A stretch of 64,000 nucleotides of DNA, from assembly GCA_963971305.1 (NCBI GenBank), contig OZ020306.1:70219022-70283021 (forward strand), written 5' to 3'. This DNA is from Arcuatula senhousia. Lineage: Eukaryota > Mollusca > Bivalvia > Mytilida > Mytilidae. How positions within the stretch are numbered: the first letter of the stretch is position 1; every line of letters begins with the position of its first letter. Below are positions 23,501 to 30,973 of the stretch, piece by piece. The position numbers and the translations under genes were made by a program. The notes beneath the pieces were generated by a model. It was not told where the DNA came from. It was given only the letters and a program-made list of their open reading frames with translations, and ran no database searches.

Positions 23501-24533
23501 CTGGAAAAAGTTCTTTCATTATATTTTTTTCTGGGCATGACGACTTCCGGTGCAAGAAAGACCAATAGATCAAAATAAATACTGCTTTGTTGTTTATTAA
23601 AGATAAAATCTTCAATTCTGGAAATATTTCTACACATGTAAGAATACTTTTTCATTCAATTGATGTATTTACTGTTTATAAAGATTTCACTGTTTTCATA
23701 AACCCACAAACACTTTTGCATCAATCTACGGGGCAGCACACCAGTTTGACCCAAAAACTGGTAAAATCACGTGATAATTTGTGTCTTATTGAGGGATTTT
23801 CCAGAAAAGCAATGAATTCGAAAATGACGTATTGTATTCTAGTGATGTTCCGATTAATCGAAAAATCTAATCGAAATGGGCTTCGATCTGATGCTACTAA
23901 TCAATTATAAAATCAATAATCGATTAATCGGAAAATATTCAATTTTAGTGATTTTACACAAAAACGGCAAAGAATTACATTGATTTTGGTGGTAAATTTC
24001 CATAAAAAATAGTGTCCAATTATATAATCGATTATTCAATCATTTCGGATGATCGATTATGAAATATTTCCGATTGCCCAACACTATTGTATTACCTATA
24101 TTTTTGTAATAATATTGCTTTATAAGATTTCTTAACAATGTTTAAAAAAAAATATTACACAAGTGTACATCAATTATTAAATATTTACTTCAATTTGTAT
24201 ATTTTACAGGGCAAATTTGAATCTAGGATGATCCGGAATCCTCCAAGGGAAAATCTTGATATCTCTATTTTTCATACTGTAACAAATTGGAATTCTGTTT
24301 GTACTTGTTTAAATCCAGGGTAAATCAGAATTCCAATTTGTCCTAGGAAAAATGGGAATTCCAATTTGCCTTAGGAGGATTCTGAATTGCCTGGATTCCA
24401 ATATACAATGCACATATGTTCATTTGATGAATGATTAAAGAAAATGTAGTATTAAATCATACTCTCCATAAGCCCCTTCTCCCAGGGTCTGGACAAAATC
24501 CCAGCCCTCCACAAACGCTGTGACTGTTGTCAT
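5391..24533 (-). CDS. CHEK1: Checkpoint kinase 1 (serine/threonine protein kinase Chk1)
   Basis: Fourteen coding exons, read downward: 24463-24533, 23207-23306, 21838-21961, 20336-20400, 19853-19922, 18991-19179, 17341-17445, 13290-13394, 12807-12839, 12108-12219, 9667-9835, 9128-9259, 7916-8017, 5391-5501. They total 1488 bp, or 495 residues (human Chk1 has 476). All introns are GT-AG and every phase joins. Kinase landmarks are GEGAYGEV, VAVK (Lys40), [11 protein letters not shown] (Asp132), DFG (Asp150) and [12 protein letters not shown]. The linker has SQ sites at Ser333 (CSQPE) and Ser359 (FSFSQP), matching the ATR target sites Ser317 and Ser345 of human Chk1. The C-terminal KA1-like region includes RRMTRFF, TMDRRN and GDGLEFKR. 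In animals Chk1 acts in the nucleus in the DNA replication and damage checkpoint, downstream of ATR, phosphorylating CDC25. An acceptor (CTATTTTCAG) 27 bp before the ATG suggests an upstream noncoding exon. Confidence 0.97.
5847..6668. mobile_element. TIR element with internal ~174-bp tandem repeat
   Basis: Perfect 22-bp inverted ends, beginning AAAGGAGTAGGGGCGATAAG. Inside, a unit of about 174 bp is repeated roughly three times from 6076 (starts near 6076, 6251 and 6425), each with CTAAGCTACT and ATCAACC(T/C)AGGAC. The third copy lacks about 18 bp. Related ends occur at 47963-48548. Short open frames here come from the repeat. Confidence 0.75.
6788..7792 (-). mobile_element. GAGCGATTCAGGCTCC-type element with tandem core, copy A
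   Basis: One end reads AACAAGAAGCTCCCAGGAGC and the other GGACCTTTGGTCCAGGTGAG followed by CTAAAA; each end holds a short hairpin. The core repeats a unit of about 150 bp containing GAGCTAAATGAGCTGAACAT and TTTAAGCAAGCAA. Other copies are at 10393-11682 and, in opposite orientation with a different core, 39512-43404. No coding capacity is seen. The class is unknown. Confidence 0.7.
7916..8017 (-). CDS. CHEK1: CHEK1 coding exon 13
   Basis: Encodes [20 protein letters not shown] and [14 protein letters not shown], closely matching the human Chk1 C-terminal KA1-like segment. The acceptor is TTTTAAAAAG, which is pyrimidine-poor and probably weak; the donor is GTAATG. A decayed copy of this exon lies at 8410-8464. 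Confidence 0.95.
8410..8464 (-). pseudogene. Decayed duplicate of CHEK1 exon 13
   Basis: Read on the minus strand, this matches exon 13 from its start: GTAACTGTCTCCACAATGG corresponds to GTTACTGTCTCCACAATGG. It continues through the AGAAATGTA and AAGGCCTGTTT blocks. One base is missing before AAGGCC, which shifts the frame, and the acceptor AG is gone. Flanking intron sequence on the 5' side is also shared (ATCTATTTA, AAAAAAATCA), so a segment of about 100 bp or more was duplicated about 450 bp upstream in the transcript. Confidence 0.8.
9128..9259 (-). CDS. CHEK1: CHEK1 coding exon 12
   Basis: Forty-four codons, phase 0 on both sides. Encodes [17 protein letters not shown] and [10 protein letters not shown], the first half of the C-terminal KA1-like domain. 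Acceptor TTTTGTAG, donor GTAAGA. Confidence 0.96.
9667..9835 (-). CDS. CHEK1: CHEK1 coding exon 11 (SQ regulatory region)
   Basis: Encodes the regulatory linker with SQ sites at Ser333 and Ser359 plus further SSQ motifs in [16 protein letters not shown]. The block [14 protein letters not shown] is nearly the same as human Chk1 around Ser345. Acceptor TTATTTTCAG, donor CAG|GTAAGG. Confidence 0.97.
10089..10368. mobile_element. hAT-like MITE (CAGGGTTCC ends) in CHEK1 intron 10
   Basis: The left end CAGGGTTCCACTTTTTCATG is matched by a right end GCATGGGAACCCT, with inverted AAGGGTTTTTCA / TTTTTCCAG segments inside. A related, more diverged copy is at 19339-19593. No coding capacity. Confidence 0.6.
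10393..11682 (-). mobile_element. GAGCTAAATGAGCTGAACAT tandem element, copy B
   Basis: About seven units of roughly 150 bp, each with GAGCTAAATGAGCTGAACAT, GCAAGCAACAGC and a GTAACCCCTATAAGGGGTCA hairpin-like block. It ends with CTTCGGTCCAGGTGAGCT as in copy A. The GAGCGATTCAGGCTCC end is missing here, so the copy is truncated. A short GACGAC run lies near 11605. Confidence 0.65.
12108..12219 (-). CDS. CHEK1: CHEK1 coding exon 10
   Basis: Encodes the Ser/Gly-rich linker after the kinase domain ([20 protein letters not shown], then [16 protein letters not shown]). Of the three frames, only this one joins both neighbouring exons. Another frame is open and longer but does not connect. Confidence 0.88.
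12807..12839 (-). CDS. CHEK1: CHEK1 coding exon 9 (33-bp microexon)
   Basis: Acceptor CTTTTATAG, donor GTAAGT. It contributes [10 protein letters not shown] plus split codons on each side. It is phase-preserving, so skipping it would keep the frame. It joins the end of the kinase domain to the serine-rich linker. Confidence 0.85.
13290..13394 (-). CDS. CHEK1: CHEK1 coding exon 8
   Basis: Encodes the end of the kinase domain: [20 protein letters not shown], then [13 protein letters not shown], matching human [20 protein letters not shown]. Acceptor ATTTTTCAG, donor GTAGGT. Confidence 0.95.
13849..14211. repeat. Dispersed repeat ending in GGACGGACAGACAGAC
   Basis: The segment from GAGGGGGTGGGGCATGAC to CTCGCCACTTCGTGTGGCAG has the GACGGACAGACAGAC run seen in other bivalve-type repeats of this window (38279-38450, 49795). 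A 120-codon open frame spans it but has no recognisable protein features, so I do not call a gene. Confidence 0.4.
14610..17380 (-). repeat. 47-bp minisatellite, ~59 copies, made of a CHEK1 exon end plus splice donor
   Basis: A head-to-tail array of a 47-bp unit, about 2771 bp or 59 copies. In CHEK1 sense each unit is GTAAG followed by the last 42 bases of exon 7 (from TAACTGTATCTCC to TTAGCATTGT). The exon-proximal unit (17339-17380) is the true exon end. Every copy I read keeps GTAAG after CATTGT, and all but the last keep GTAAGTAA. Units differ mainly at three sites: GAT/GAC, CCT/CCA/CCG and ACT/GCT. The array takes up about 70 percent of the 3.9-kb intron 7. A transcript spliced from any later donor would read into GTAAGTAA, giving Cys-Lys-stop. 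Confidence 0.97.
17341..17445 (-). CDS. CHEK1: CHEK1 coding exon 7 (source of the minisatellite)
   Basis: Encodes [20 protein letters not shown] and then [15 protein letters not shown] plus one base. It matches human ELPWDQPSDSCQEYSDWKE. Acceptor CTGTTTTTTTTTCAG, donor GTAAGT. The last 42 bases are the unit amplified into the intronic array. Confidence 0.96.
17637..17751. mobile_element. Short palindromic MITE in CHEK1 intron 6
   Basis: The left end GTTACAAGTTATATTTATAG and right end GCTATAAATTATTTGTAAC are inverted, as are GTTATCCTAATAAAC and GTTTATTTGGATAAC. The centre has TTCGAACGCGAAGCG. The whole 115 bp can fold into one hairpin. Confidence 0.6.
18991..19179 (-). CDS. CHEK1: CHEK1 coding exon 6
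   Basis: Encodes the activation segment and the start of the C-lobe: [40 protein letters not shown] and [18 protein letters not shown]. Asp150 of DFG binds magnesium. Acceptor TAATTTCAG, donor GTGACA (less common at +3 to +6). Confidence 0.97.
19339..19593. repeat. Diverged hAT-like MITE, second copy
   Basis: Similar in layout to 10089-10368: CAGGGTTGTC on the left, GCATGACAAGCCT on the right, with TTTTTCAAGG and TTTTTCCAGG blocks inside. Lies in CHEK1 intron 5. Confidence 0.5.
19853..19922 (-). CDS. CHEK1: CHEK1 coding exon 5 (catalytic loop)
   Basis: Encodes [20 protein letters not shown] then DDF. Asp132 of HRD is the catalytic base. Acceptor AAATTGCAG, donor GTAAGA. Confidence 0.97.
20336..20400 (-). 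CDS. CHEK1: CHEK1 coding exon 4
   Basis: Encodes [20 protein letters not shown] then GV, matching human [20 protein letters not shown]. Acceptor TATTTTAG, donor GTG|GTTAGT. Confidence 0.96.
20596..20860. repeat. Dispersed repeat with (AGTT)n run
   Basis: An AGTTAGTTAGTTAGTTAGTT run is followed by TGCTTTACTCCCAAGCAGCA and a TGATGATG/GAACATGAAA stretch. It lies in CHEK1 intron 3 and has no coding potential. Confidence 0.35.
21072..21293. mobile_element. GGCCAAAA-ended MITE, copy 1
   Basis: Ends GGCCAAAAAAACAAAGTGTG and ATATTTCTATATTTGGCC are inverted, with inner GTTTCCTATTA / TAATAGGAAAC. A relative is at 57456-57685, and pieces with CCTACCTACC occur at 12445 and 48640. In CHEK1 intron 3. Confidence 0.5.
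21460..21686. repeat. ACTGTGGATTCATT-family dispersed repeat, copy 2
   Basis: Contains GTATCAATTTTCATGG, CCACGAAAATTGATATCCAC and AATAAATGAATCCACAGTAG. These are shared with 47499-47704 and, more weakly, 1173-1345. In CHEK1 intron 3. Confidence 0.55.
21838..21961 (-). CDS. CHEK1: CHEK1 coding exon 3
   Basis: Encodes [20 protein letters not shown], then [20 protein letters not shown]. It holds the hinge: the gatekeeper-position Leu86 and Glu87. The residue equivalent to human hinge Cys87 is Ala89. Acceptor CCATTATAG, donor GTAAAT. Confidence 0.97.
21993..22193. mobile_element. Uninterrupted ~200-bp MITE (AGGCCAT ends)
   Basis: The left end AGGCCATAATAAAATC and right end GGATATTTTTTACAATGGCC then T are inverted repeats, with inner ATTTTCATCC / GGATGAGAAT. 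It is the intact relative of the split copy at 5818-7856. In CHEK1 intron 2. Confidence 0.7.
22234..22805. mobile_element. TGTCTCGCCTG-ended element with tandem core
   Basis: Ends TGTCTCGCCTG and GCAGGCGAGACA are inverted. The core repeats a segment of about 220 bp (GACTGCAGGAGCATA, TTGATCTGTA, CAATATCAATG, AACAGACGTAAG). Non-autonomous; in CHEK1 intron 2. Confidence 0.6.
23207..23306 (-). CDS. CHEK1: CHEK1 coding exon 2
   Basis: Encodes the glycine-rich loop end and the VAVK strand ([20 protein letters not shown]) and the start of helix C (SAAENVRKE). Lys40 binds ATP. The acceptor TTTGTTTAG and donor GAG|GTATGA fix its ends. Confidence 0.96.
23839..24085. mobile_element. hAT MITE with 8-bp target duplication ATTGTATT
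   Basis: ATTGTATT flanks both sides (23831-23838 and 24086-24093). The left end AGTGATGTTCCGATTAATCG and the right end CGATTGCCCAACACT are inverted and of hAT type; the interior is rich in ATCGATTA palindromes. In CHEK1 intron 1. Confidence 0.75.
24212..24402. mobile_element. Small inverted-repeat MITE in CHEK1 intron 1
   Basis: The left part (AATTTGAATCTAGGATGATC, GGAATCCTCCAAGG) pairs with the right part (CCTTAGGAGGATTCTGAATT, GCCTGGATTCCAAT). The inner AACAAATTGGAATTCTG / CAGAATTCCAATTTGTC pairs as well. About 190 bp. Confidence 0.55.
24463..24533 (-). CDS. CHEK1: CHEK1 coding exon 1
   Basis: Starts ATGACAACAGTC and encodes [20 protein letters not shown] then AYG plus two bases, matching human MAVPFVEDWDLVQTLGEG. 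The chosen ATG is preceded in the same exon by an ATGATGGCTTGA mini-ORF (three codons) directly after acceptor CTATTTTCAG. That mini-ORF could act as a short upstream ORF in the 5' leader. Confidence 0.94.
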
Positions 24534-25125
24534 TAGTTCAAGCCATCATATATCTGAAAATAGAAAAAAAGACATACATCACGTACATGTAAGCATTCAT
24601 ACTAATAAAAATAAAAAAATAATATTTTGCAAGGACACTCCCCGACAGTTACCTAGCTTGAACTCTGGCATAAAAAATGCTGTCCCCCAATCAAGGCACA
24701 ATCTTCTGATTAAAAGGTAGAAATGTATGACTGATAAATGAAAAGTCCCCAAATCAGGGGATTGTCTCTCGATTGGGGAAAGGCCAATCGAAAAATTATC
24801 TTCTTCTTCTTTCATGTCTTTAGGTATACTGTTATCCATCACAAGTTGATAATCACTAACAGTTAGCAGTTGCATGCGTGGGCAAAAATGTTTAATTTAG
24901 AACTTTATTAAAAAATCTCAGATCATTGTGACAACATATTTACAATTTGTGCCAAATAAATAAATAAATAAAAAATCACTGGAGCTAACATCTCAACAAG
25001 ATTCCCTAGCTGATCAGTTGATAGCCTCATGATCAATGAGCTTTAAAAATTCAAATAGTGGGGTTTGAACTGTGCATGACACTCCTGTTGCTGTGACTAT
25101 GAGCCTGTGTTGAGTTTGATTTCAT

Positions 25126-25651
25126 CATAGACCTGTATATTAAATAGATTTGCAACTTGTTAATCGTCCAGTATATGTGAAAATATCACTGGTTTATAAA
25201 TGAGAGTTTGTTTATTTTTCTAACTACTTTTATGCCTTTCTATGGAATCAATCAGAATAAATTGCATTAAACAGAGAAAATATTAAGGAACATCTGTATG
25301 AAAATTTCATTTAATTTGGTTGAGAAATAAACATTTTGTGACAATTTAAAGTGGAAACTTTACAAAATTTTTGTAAAATATTGTATTTTCATGAAAACTC
25401 GGGTAGTATGGGCTCTTTTGATACTCCTCTTAAGTGCTTAAGGTTATAAAAGTTATTTTAACACATGTAAAATCTCAAAACATTTAAGAATGGCTGTAAA
25501 AAAGAATAATGTAAAAATCTTTAATGGTTTGTGAGATATTACAGTATAAAGTTGTACATTTCAAATTGTTTATTTTGTACGAAATCTCGTTTCTTTGCAT
25601 GAGATATTGTGAGATTTCATCAATTTGCAAATCTATTTATATACAGGTCTA
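25126..25651. mobile_element. MITE with 9-bp target duplication TGATTTCAT
   Basis: The ends (CA)TAGACCTGTATAT... and ...ATATACAGGTCTA are inverted, continuing into AAATAGATTTGCAA / TTTGCAAATCTATTT. TGATTTCAT flanks on both sides (25117-25125, 25652-25660). A 9-bp duplication fits Mutator-like elements. It is upstream of the CHEK1 coding start, possibly inside the 5' noncoding part of the gene. Confidence 0.7.
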
Positions 25652-26058
25652 TGATTTCATGCACAGATAAATGATGATTGTCCAAGTCCAGTCAACAAAC
25701 TCGTAGTATTTAAATAGGGTTGTACTGAAAGAAATGCATATTTTGTGGGGCAGAACTGAAATACCTTTGATTTTTAACGATAAAGTTTGTGTAATTATTA
25801 GGATTGAATGTGATTTCAGGTCAAAGTGCCTAAATTTTCATATTTGTTTTGGTTGAATTTAGCGCCAAATTTCATTCTAAAAGCGAAATTATTCCGGACA
25901 AGGAAACGAGTTTTATCTGAAAACCAAATTTTCAAAAATCTGCAGCCACTCACAACGTACTGTATTTTCATGGCATACATGTGAAGGATTCGTCATAATA
26001 CATATAGCTGACGATTTTGTTTTATAGCTGGAGATTGGACAAAAAACTGGGAACCTTC

Positions 26059-26412
26059 AATGGTCTTTTAAACATGAGGCTAACATGTTTACCATTGGTT
26101 AAATATAATATTAGAAAACAGTTGAAGAATAACTTTTTTTCGTCACTTATTGACAACATTAATGAAATAGATCCAAATAACTCGAAACAGTTTTGGAGCT
26201 CTCTTAATAGAATCAAAAAACATAAAACTGAGTCCCTCAACTCAATAACTGAATCAGAATGGGTCGAACATTATAAATCATTATTAACCAATAATCAACC
26301 ACAATTAAATAAAGAAGACTCAGCAGAAGGAAAAGAACAAAAATCCACTCCCTTAGACTACCCATTTACATGTAATGAAGTTAAAAAAGGTGTCAAAAGA
26401 TTAAAAAAACAG
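26059..26412 (+). pseudogene. LINE ORF2 linker fragment, frameshifted
   Basis: An open frame encoding the region between endonuclease and reverse transcriptase (LIDNINEIDPNNSKQFWSSL and so on). It stops at TAA just after an A-rich run. Moving one base restores a frame reading through LNEFIKVGNSTLVLTIVNLF towards NNYRGISVTS. Confidence 0.75.
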
Positions 26413-26656
26413 TAAAAAGGAAGGAACTGACTTAATTTTAAATGAGTTTATCAAAGTAGGAAACTCTACTTTAGTTTTAACTATAGTAAATTTATTTAAT
26501 AAAATTCTTAAGAATGGAAAGTTCCCTAAAATATGGAATCATACACTGATTTCATCAATTTTCAAGTCCGGAGACCCTAATGACTGAAATAACTATAGAG
26601 GTATAAGCGTTACAAGTTGTGTAGGCAAATTATTTACTTCTCTACTTCAAAGAAGA

Positions 26657-28366
26657 TTGTCAGACTACCTAGAAAAAAAGGAACTCCTTAGCTTTAATCA
26701 AGGAGGTTTCAGAAGTGGTTATAGAACCACAGATCATATATTTATACTAAAAACGCTCATTAATAAATATTTAGATAACCAAAAAAAGAAATTGTATTTC
26801 TGTTTTGTTGATTTCAAGAAAGCGTTTGATAGTGTAGATCGAAATAAACTCTTTCAAAAAATAGAAAGGAAAGGAATCGGGGGTAACTTCCTTAATATTA
26901 TTAAAGATATGTACTCTAATACACTGTACTCGTGTAAGTTCGGGGACACATATAGTGAACCATTTTTGGCAACCCTTGGAGTCAAACAAGGGGACAGTCT
27001 AAGCCCCACACTGTTTAACATATTTGTTGATGATATAGATTCAGTTTTTGATGACCAATCTAAAACAAACCCAGTAAGACTACATAACCATACTTTTAAT
27101 CACCTATTATACGCAGATGACTTAGTTATCATCTCAGAATCACCAATAGGACTACAAAACTGTATTAATTCTCTTGGAAAATATTGTGAAAAATGGGACC
27201 TAAAAATTAATACTAAGAAAACAAAAGTTATGACACTTGGTAAAAAAATAAGAAATAACTCTAAACCTACACTTTCAATTACATTTAATAATAAAACACT
27301 AGAAAATGTGGATCAGTATAAATATCTTGGAATTACTTTCACTAATAATGGTCAGTTAAAATATGCACCAGAAGTCCTTGCTCAAAAAGCAAGAAAAGCT
27401 TTCTTTGCCTTAAAAACCAATATACCATCCTCTGAAAATTTATCTGTACAGAAATGGATTAAACTATATGAATCAATGATAGTTCCTATTCTTACATATG
27501 GATCAGAAATTTGGATTGCTGACCAAAAACTTAACTTAGAGAATTTAAACAAATTCACATTTGAAAAGACACAGAACATGATTCTGAAACATATCCTTGG
27601 TGTTCATAATAAAACCTCTATTTTTGGAATCCAGATGGAGCTAGGCCAATACCCTTTATGTTTTAAGGCCTTCAAACTAATGTTTAAATATTATAAACGC
27701 CTTTTAGAAATTGAATCATCCAAAGAGCATGTGTACGACTTGTTAAGGTCAGCCTTTGAGGAAGACAAAAATCTTAATTCTAAAAATACATCCTCATGGA
27801 TGAAATCAATAGAAAATTTTAAAACTTTATTCAACTTAGATAGTCTTGAAAAATCTCATAAAGAATTTGAAAAAGAAATTAAATCATATTTCTCTAAAAA
27901 ACTACTAAATAAACTTTCACACATCAAAAATAATAATACAGGGAAACTTAGATTTTTTAGTCAAATTACCAAAGATTTTGAACTTCAAGACTACCTGAAA
28001 TTCAATATTAATAAACACCTTCGATCAAAATTAACTAAACTGAGACTAAGCGCACATAGCTTAGCCATTGAAACAGGTAGATATAGTAAACCTATTACTC
28101 CTGTGGAAGAAAGACTTTGTAAACAATGCAACAGTAAAGTAGAAGATGAACTACATTTTTTATTAGATTGTCCCACTTATAATAAACTAAGAGATAAATT
28201 TTTCACTTTATTTAATAAAAATTTAAACGACATAAATGATACCCCTTTAAAAATTGCCAGTAATCTTTTAAATCCTACCACAATACAGGACACCAAAAAT
28301 GTTTGTTTATTTTTACAAGAATCCTTTTCAGTTAGAGATAAATTCTTGAAACAGTCTATTGAGTAA
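26657..28366 (+). pseudogene. LINE reverse transcriptase, long intact segment
   Basis: A 569-codon open frame. Motif A is FVDFKKAFDSVD (about residue 50), motif B GVKQGDSLSPTLFNIF, and motif C LLYADDLVII (about residue 151; the YADD aspartates bind metal). A C-terminal CX2C...HX4C-type finger follows (CKQCNSKVEDELHFLLDC). The palm is intact, but upstream frame breaks at about 26405 and 26584 separate it from the rest of the ORF. The first Met is only the first after the stop, not a real start. Confidence 0.85.
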
Positions 28367-28739
28367 TAATTATTCAGCCAAATTTATATGATCTTTAATA
28401 TTTAAATACACATTTAAACATTACTATACAAAAATAAAAATGTTTAATATTATATAGTTATATAACAGTATACATGTGAAAATTACATTATACTCTGAAA
28501 ATATGTATTTTCTATGTTAAACTTTGTATTCATGTAATGTATTGGATTACGCAATATTGTATTGTTTGTTCATTATTTGACTATGCTTTATCCAATAAAC
28601 TAATTTGAATTTGAATTTGAATTTGAATTTGAATATGTGAATATGTGCGCAACATTGTTCTGTTTTATATTCTGTAATGTCTGTAAGATATCTATATGTA
28701 TTACATGTAACTCAATCATTATCTTTTTTCTTATATCTG

Positions 28740-28800
28740 TTTATTTGTTGTTCATGCTGCCCTTAGGGACCCTTAATTTGACAATAAAATATGTTCTATG
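28740..28800 (+). repeat. Possible second LINE 3' end fragment
   Basis: GGGACCCTTAATTTGACAAT then AAAATATGTTCTATGTTCTA resembles a retrotransposon 3' end with a short tandem tail, just downstream of the LINE tail above. Confidence 0.3.
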
Positions 28801-29219
28801 TTCTATCATGTTTAAAATTTATCGAGGAAACTAGTGTGTGCCAAAATTACATGGCTTCATTGATTAATCAATAACCGTTTATACAATCATCAGGTCATTA
28901 TTAATTTTAGGAAGCAATGGTGTACTTATGTCATTCTTGTGTCAAAGTTAATTGAGAACACAAGAGAAAACTTTAATTAACACTTTTTATGTAGAATAAA
29001 CGTCTGATTCAGTGTGGATATTTTTCTGTTCGCATAATGCAGGGATGTCCAAAACAATTTCATAAAAATCTGTTCAGTAGTTTTAAAGCATACCCCGGAG
29101 AAAGTAGACCTATTTTCAACAGAAATCATGCAAAAATATGACAAAATCTCAGGTAAACAGGGGAGGCATAGAACATTAGTGATTATCTAAAGATACATAT
29201 CCCATCAGTTTTATTTAAG

Positions 29220-30973
29220 GAAGTGTCTGCGCGTCCACGCCGCGTGGACGAATAGACTACAGGCTGCGCGTCCACGCTTCCGGTATTTGCATTTCGGCAT
29301 GCACATTTCGCATCTAATGTGAACTTTGAAATTTCCAGGTACAAATTATGACAAAGAATTCAATTTCATACTACAATGAATGGAAGTTCAGTAAATGAAA
29401 GTTCTAATTTATATAAACTTTAATAACGAGAACAAGTAGTCAAAATCTTTAGAAAAAGGAGAATATTCGGCAAAAAATAACAACAGAATGCAGAATTTCG
29501 GACATCCCAGCAACGTCCTAACAGAAAACAAAACAAAACCCAACAAAATGTTGTTTTTTTTTTCGTATGCACATTGACTCTTAAAATATATCAAATATTG
29601 ATAGAGACTGATCGTTTAAGCTATAGATTTTTAGTAACAACTTTTATCATTTGAATCCTGGCATAATATTGATAGATGTGAGCAAGTCCTCGTTCTATCA
29701 TAAGTATATGTAGTAGACTAAGTGTATGCCATAAGCTTAAAATTTCCGTGGAAAGATTCTTTTCGTGTCCGACTGATAGCTTAACTGTTACATGTATACG
29801 ATTTTAATATATCTTCACTGCAATTATTTTTATGCAGTCTGCATTAAAATGGTTCAGTTAGAGTTTTCTGGTTTCTTTTAGAACACTTATAACACTTCAT
29901 TTGGTAGTTGGATTCCTTCAATATATCCTCCGGAATTGGAGATTAAAGAGACCACCGAATCTAATTGCTTCACGTCTTTCTTGGATTTGCACCTCGAATT
30001 TGACCCAGGTGGTCATCTCAGTACAAAAATTTACGATAAACGAGACGATTTTAATTTTCAAATTATTAATTTTCCTAATCTACAGAGCAATATACCTACT
30101 TCTCCTGCATACGGTGTTTATATTTCTCAACTTATTCGATATGCCAGAGCTTGCACACATTTCACAGATTTTTTTATCAGACACCGGTTTCTTCGTGACC
30201 GACTTTTGAAGCAGGGCTATAAGAAAATACGTCTCATACGATCACTAAAAAAATTCTTTCTTCGTTATCAGCCAGTAGTAGAAAAGTTCAAAATTGAGTT
30301 AAAAGATATGATAGTTAATTGTTTTAATTAGTGTTTGACTGGTGTGCTGTACTGAGATGATCACCTCAATATCCCTATTGTGTCTCACAACTATGTTGTG
30401 TTCTATGGTCATTACCGGATCCTAAGATCGCAATGGAAGAGGGAGGTTTGGCGCCATAAAACCTGGTTTAACCCACCATTTCGTTTGAAATGCCTGTACC
30501 AAGTCAGGACCATTGCGATCCACCAGTTCTCCGGTATGACTGATTCGTTTTTGTCATTTTCTCTGGACTATGAGATTGATCATTCAAGTTCGGTAGTTTT
30601 GTTATTACCTTTATTAGACCATAATTACGTTTTTATATCATTCTTTATATTTTTTTCCAATATCCCAAAGAATTATTGTTTACACTGCATTCCCTTTGAT
30701 GAATTATAAAAATTAATAAAAACAATTACGAAATTCTAGCAGTTTTCGCTAATTTTCACTTATTGAATACTTAAATTGTATATCAGTGAATATTGAAATA
30801 AATTCTTATGTTTAAATATTATTACTTTATTGCTCTACGCATTGGGAAGTTTATAAAAATTACGAAATAACGGAAATTGTCCGGAAAAATCCTTAATTAC
30901 TCGTTATATCGGAAGTGTGGACGCGCAGCCTGTGGACTATTCATCCACGCGGCGTGGACGTGCAGACACTGCC
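29220..30973. mobile_element. TIR element, ~1.75 kb, 9-bp target duplication, carries a retroelement ORF fragment
   Basis: Both ends are GC-rich inverted repeats of over 60 bp starting GG(A/C)AGTGTCTGC. TTTATTTAA flanks both sides (just before 29220 and from about 30974). Each TIR holds the hairpin GTCCACGCCGCGTGGAC, and the outer TIR region has further copies of its octamer GTCCACGC. The interior is AT-rich and has no recognisable transposase. The 9-bp duplication and long TIRs fit a Mutator-like or other non-autonomous DNA transposon. Confidence 0.75.
29891..30331 (+). pseudogene. C-terminal fragment of a reverse-transcriptase-type retroelement protein
   Basis: An open segment encoding IYPPELEIKETTESN, KIYDKRDDFNFQIINFP, SNIPTSPAYGVYISQLIRYA and KKIRLIRSLKKFFLRYQPVV, ending in TAG. 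From memory, this arrangement follows the YIDD catalytic block in a reverse transcriptase family common in marine invertebrates, possibly Penelope-like. The catalytic block is absent here. The fragment lies inside the TIR element at 29220-30973. I am fairly sure it is retroelement-derived, less sure of the class. Confidence 0.55.

Larger units (their letters stand above)
26035..28640 (+). mobile_element. Degenerate, 5'-truncated LINE (non-LTR retrotransposon)
   Basis: Contains the C-terminal part of an endonuclease-reverse transcriptase ORF, then a 3' region ending in TTTGAA hexamer repeats (28603-28634) after CCAATAAACTAATTTG. The endonuclease domain is missing. An extra A near 26402-26408 shifts the frame, and TGA at 26584 interrupts the fingers region. 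The 3' hexamer tail and lack of LTRs mark a target-primed insertion. The clade is not settled; it looks like the jockey/CR1/I group. Confidence 0.88.

Noticed and set aside
30380..30709. 109-codon open frame in the TIR element
   Set aside because: No similarity to known transposases or to the retroelement protein next to it; probably chance.
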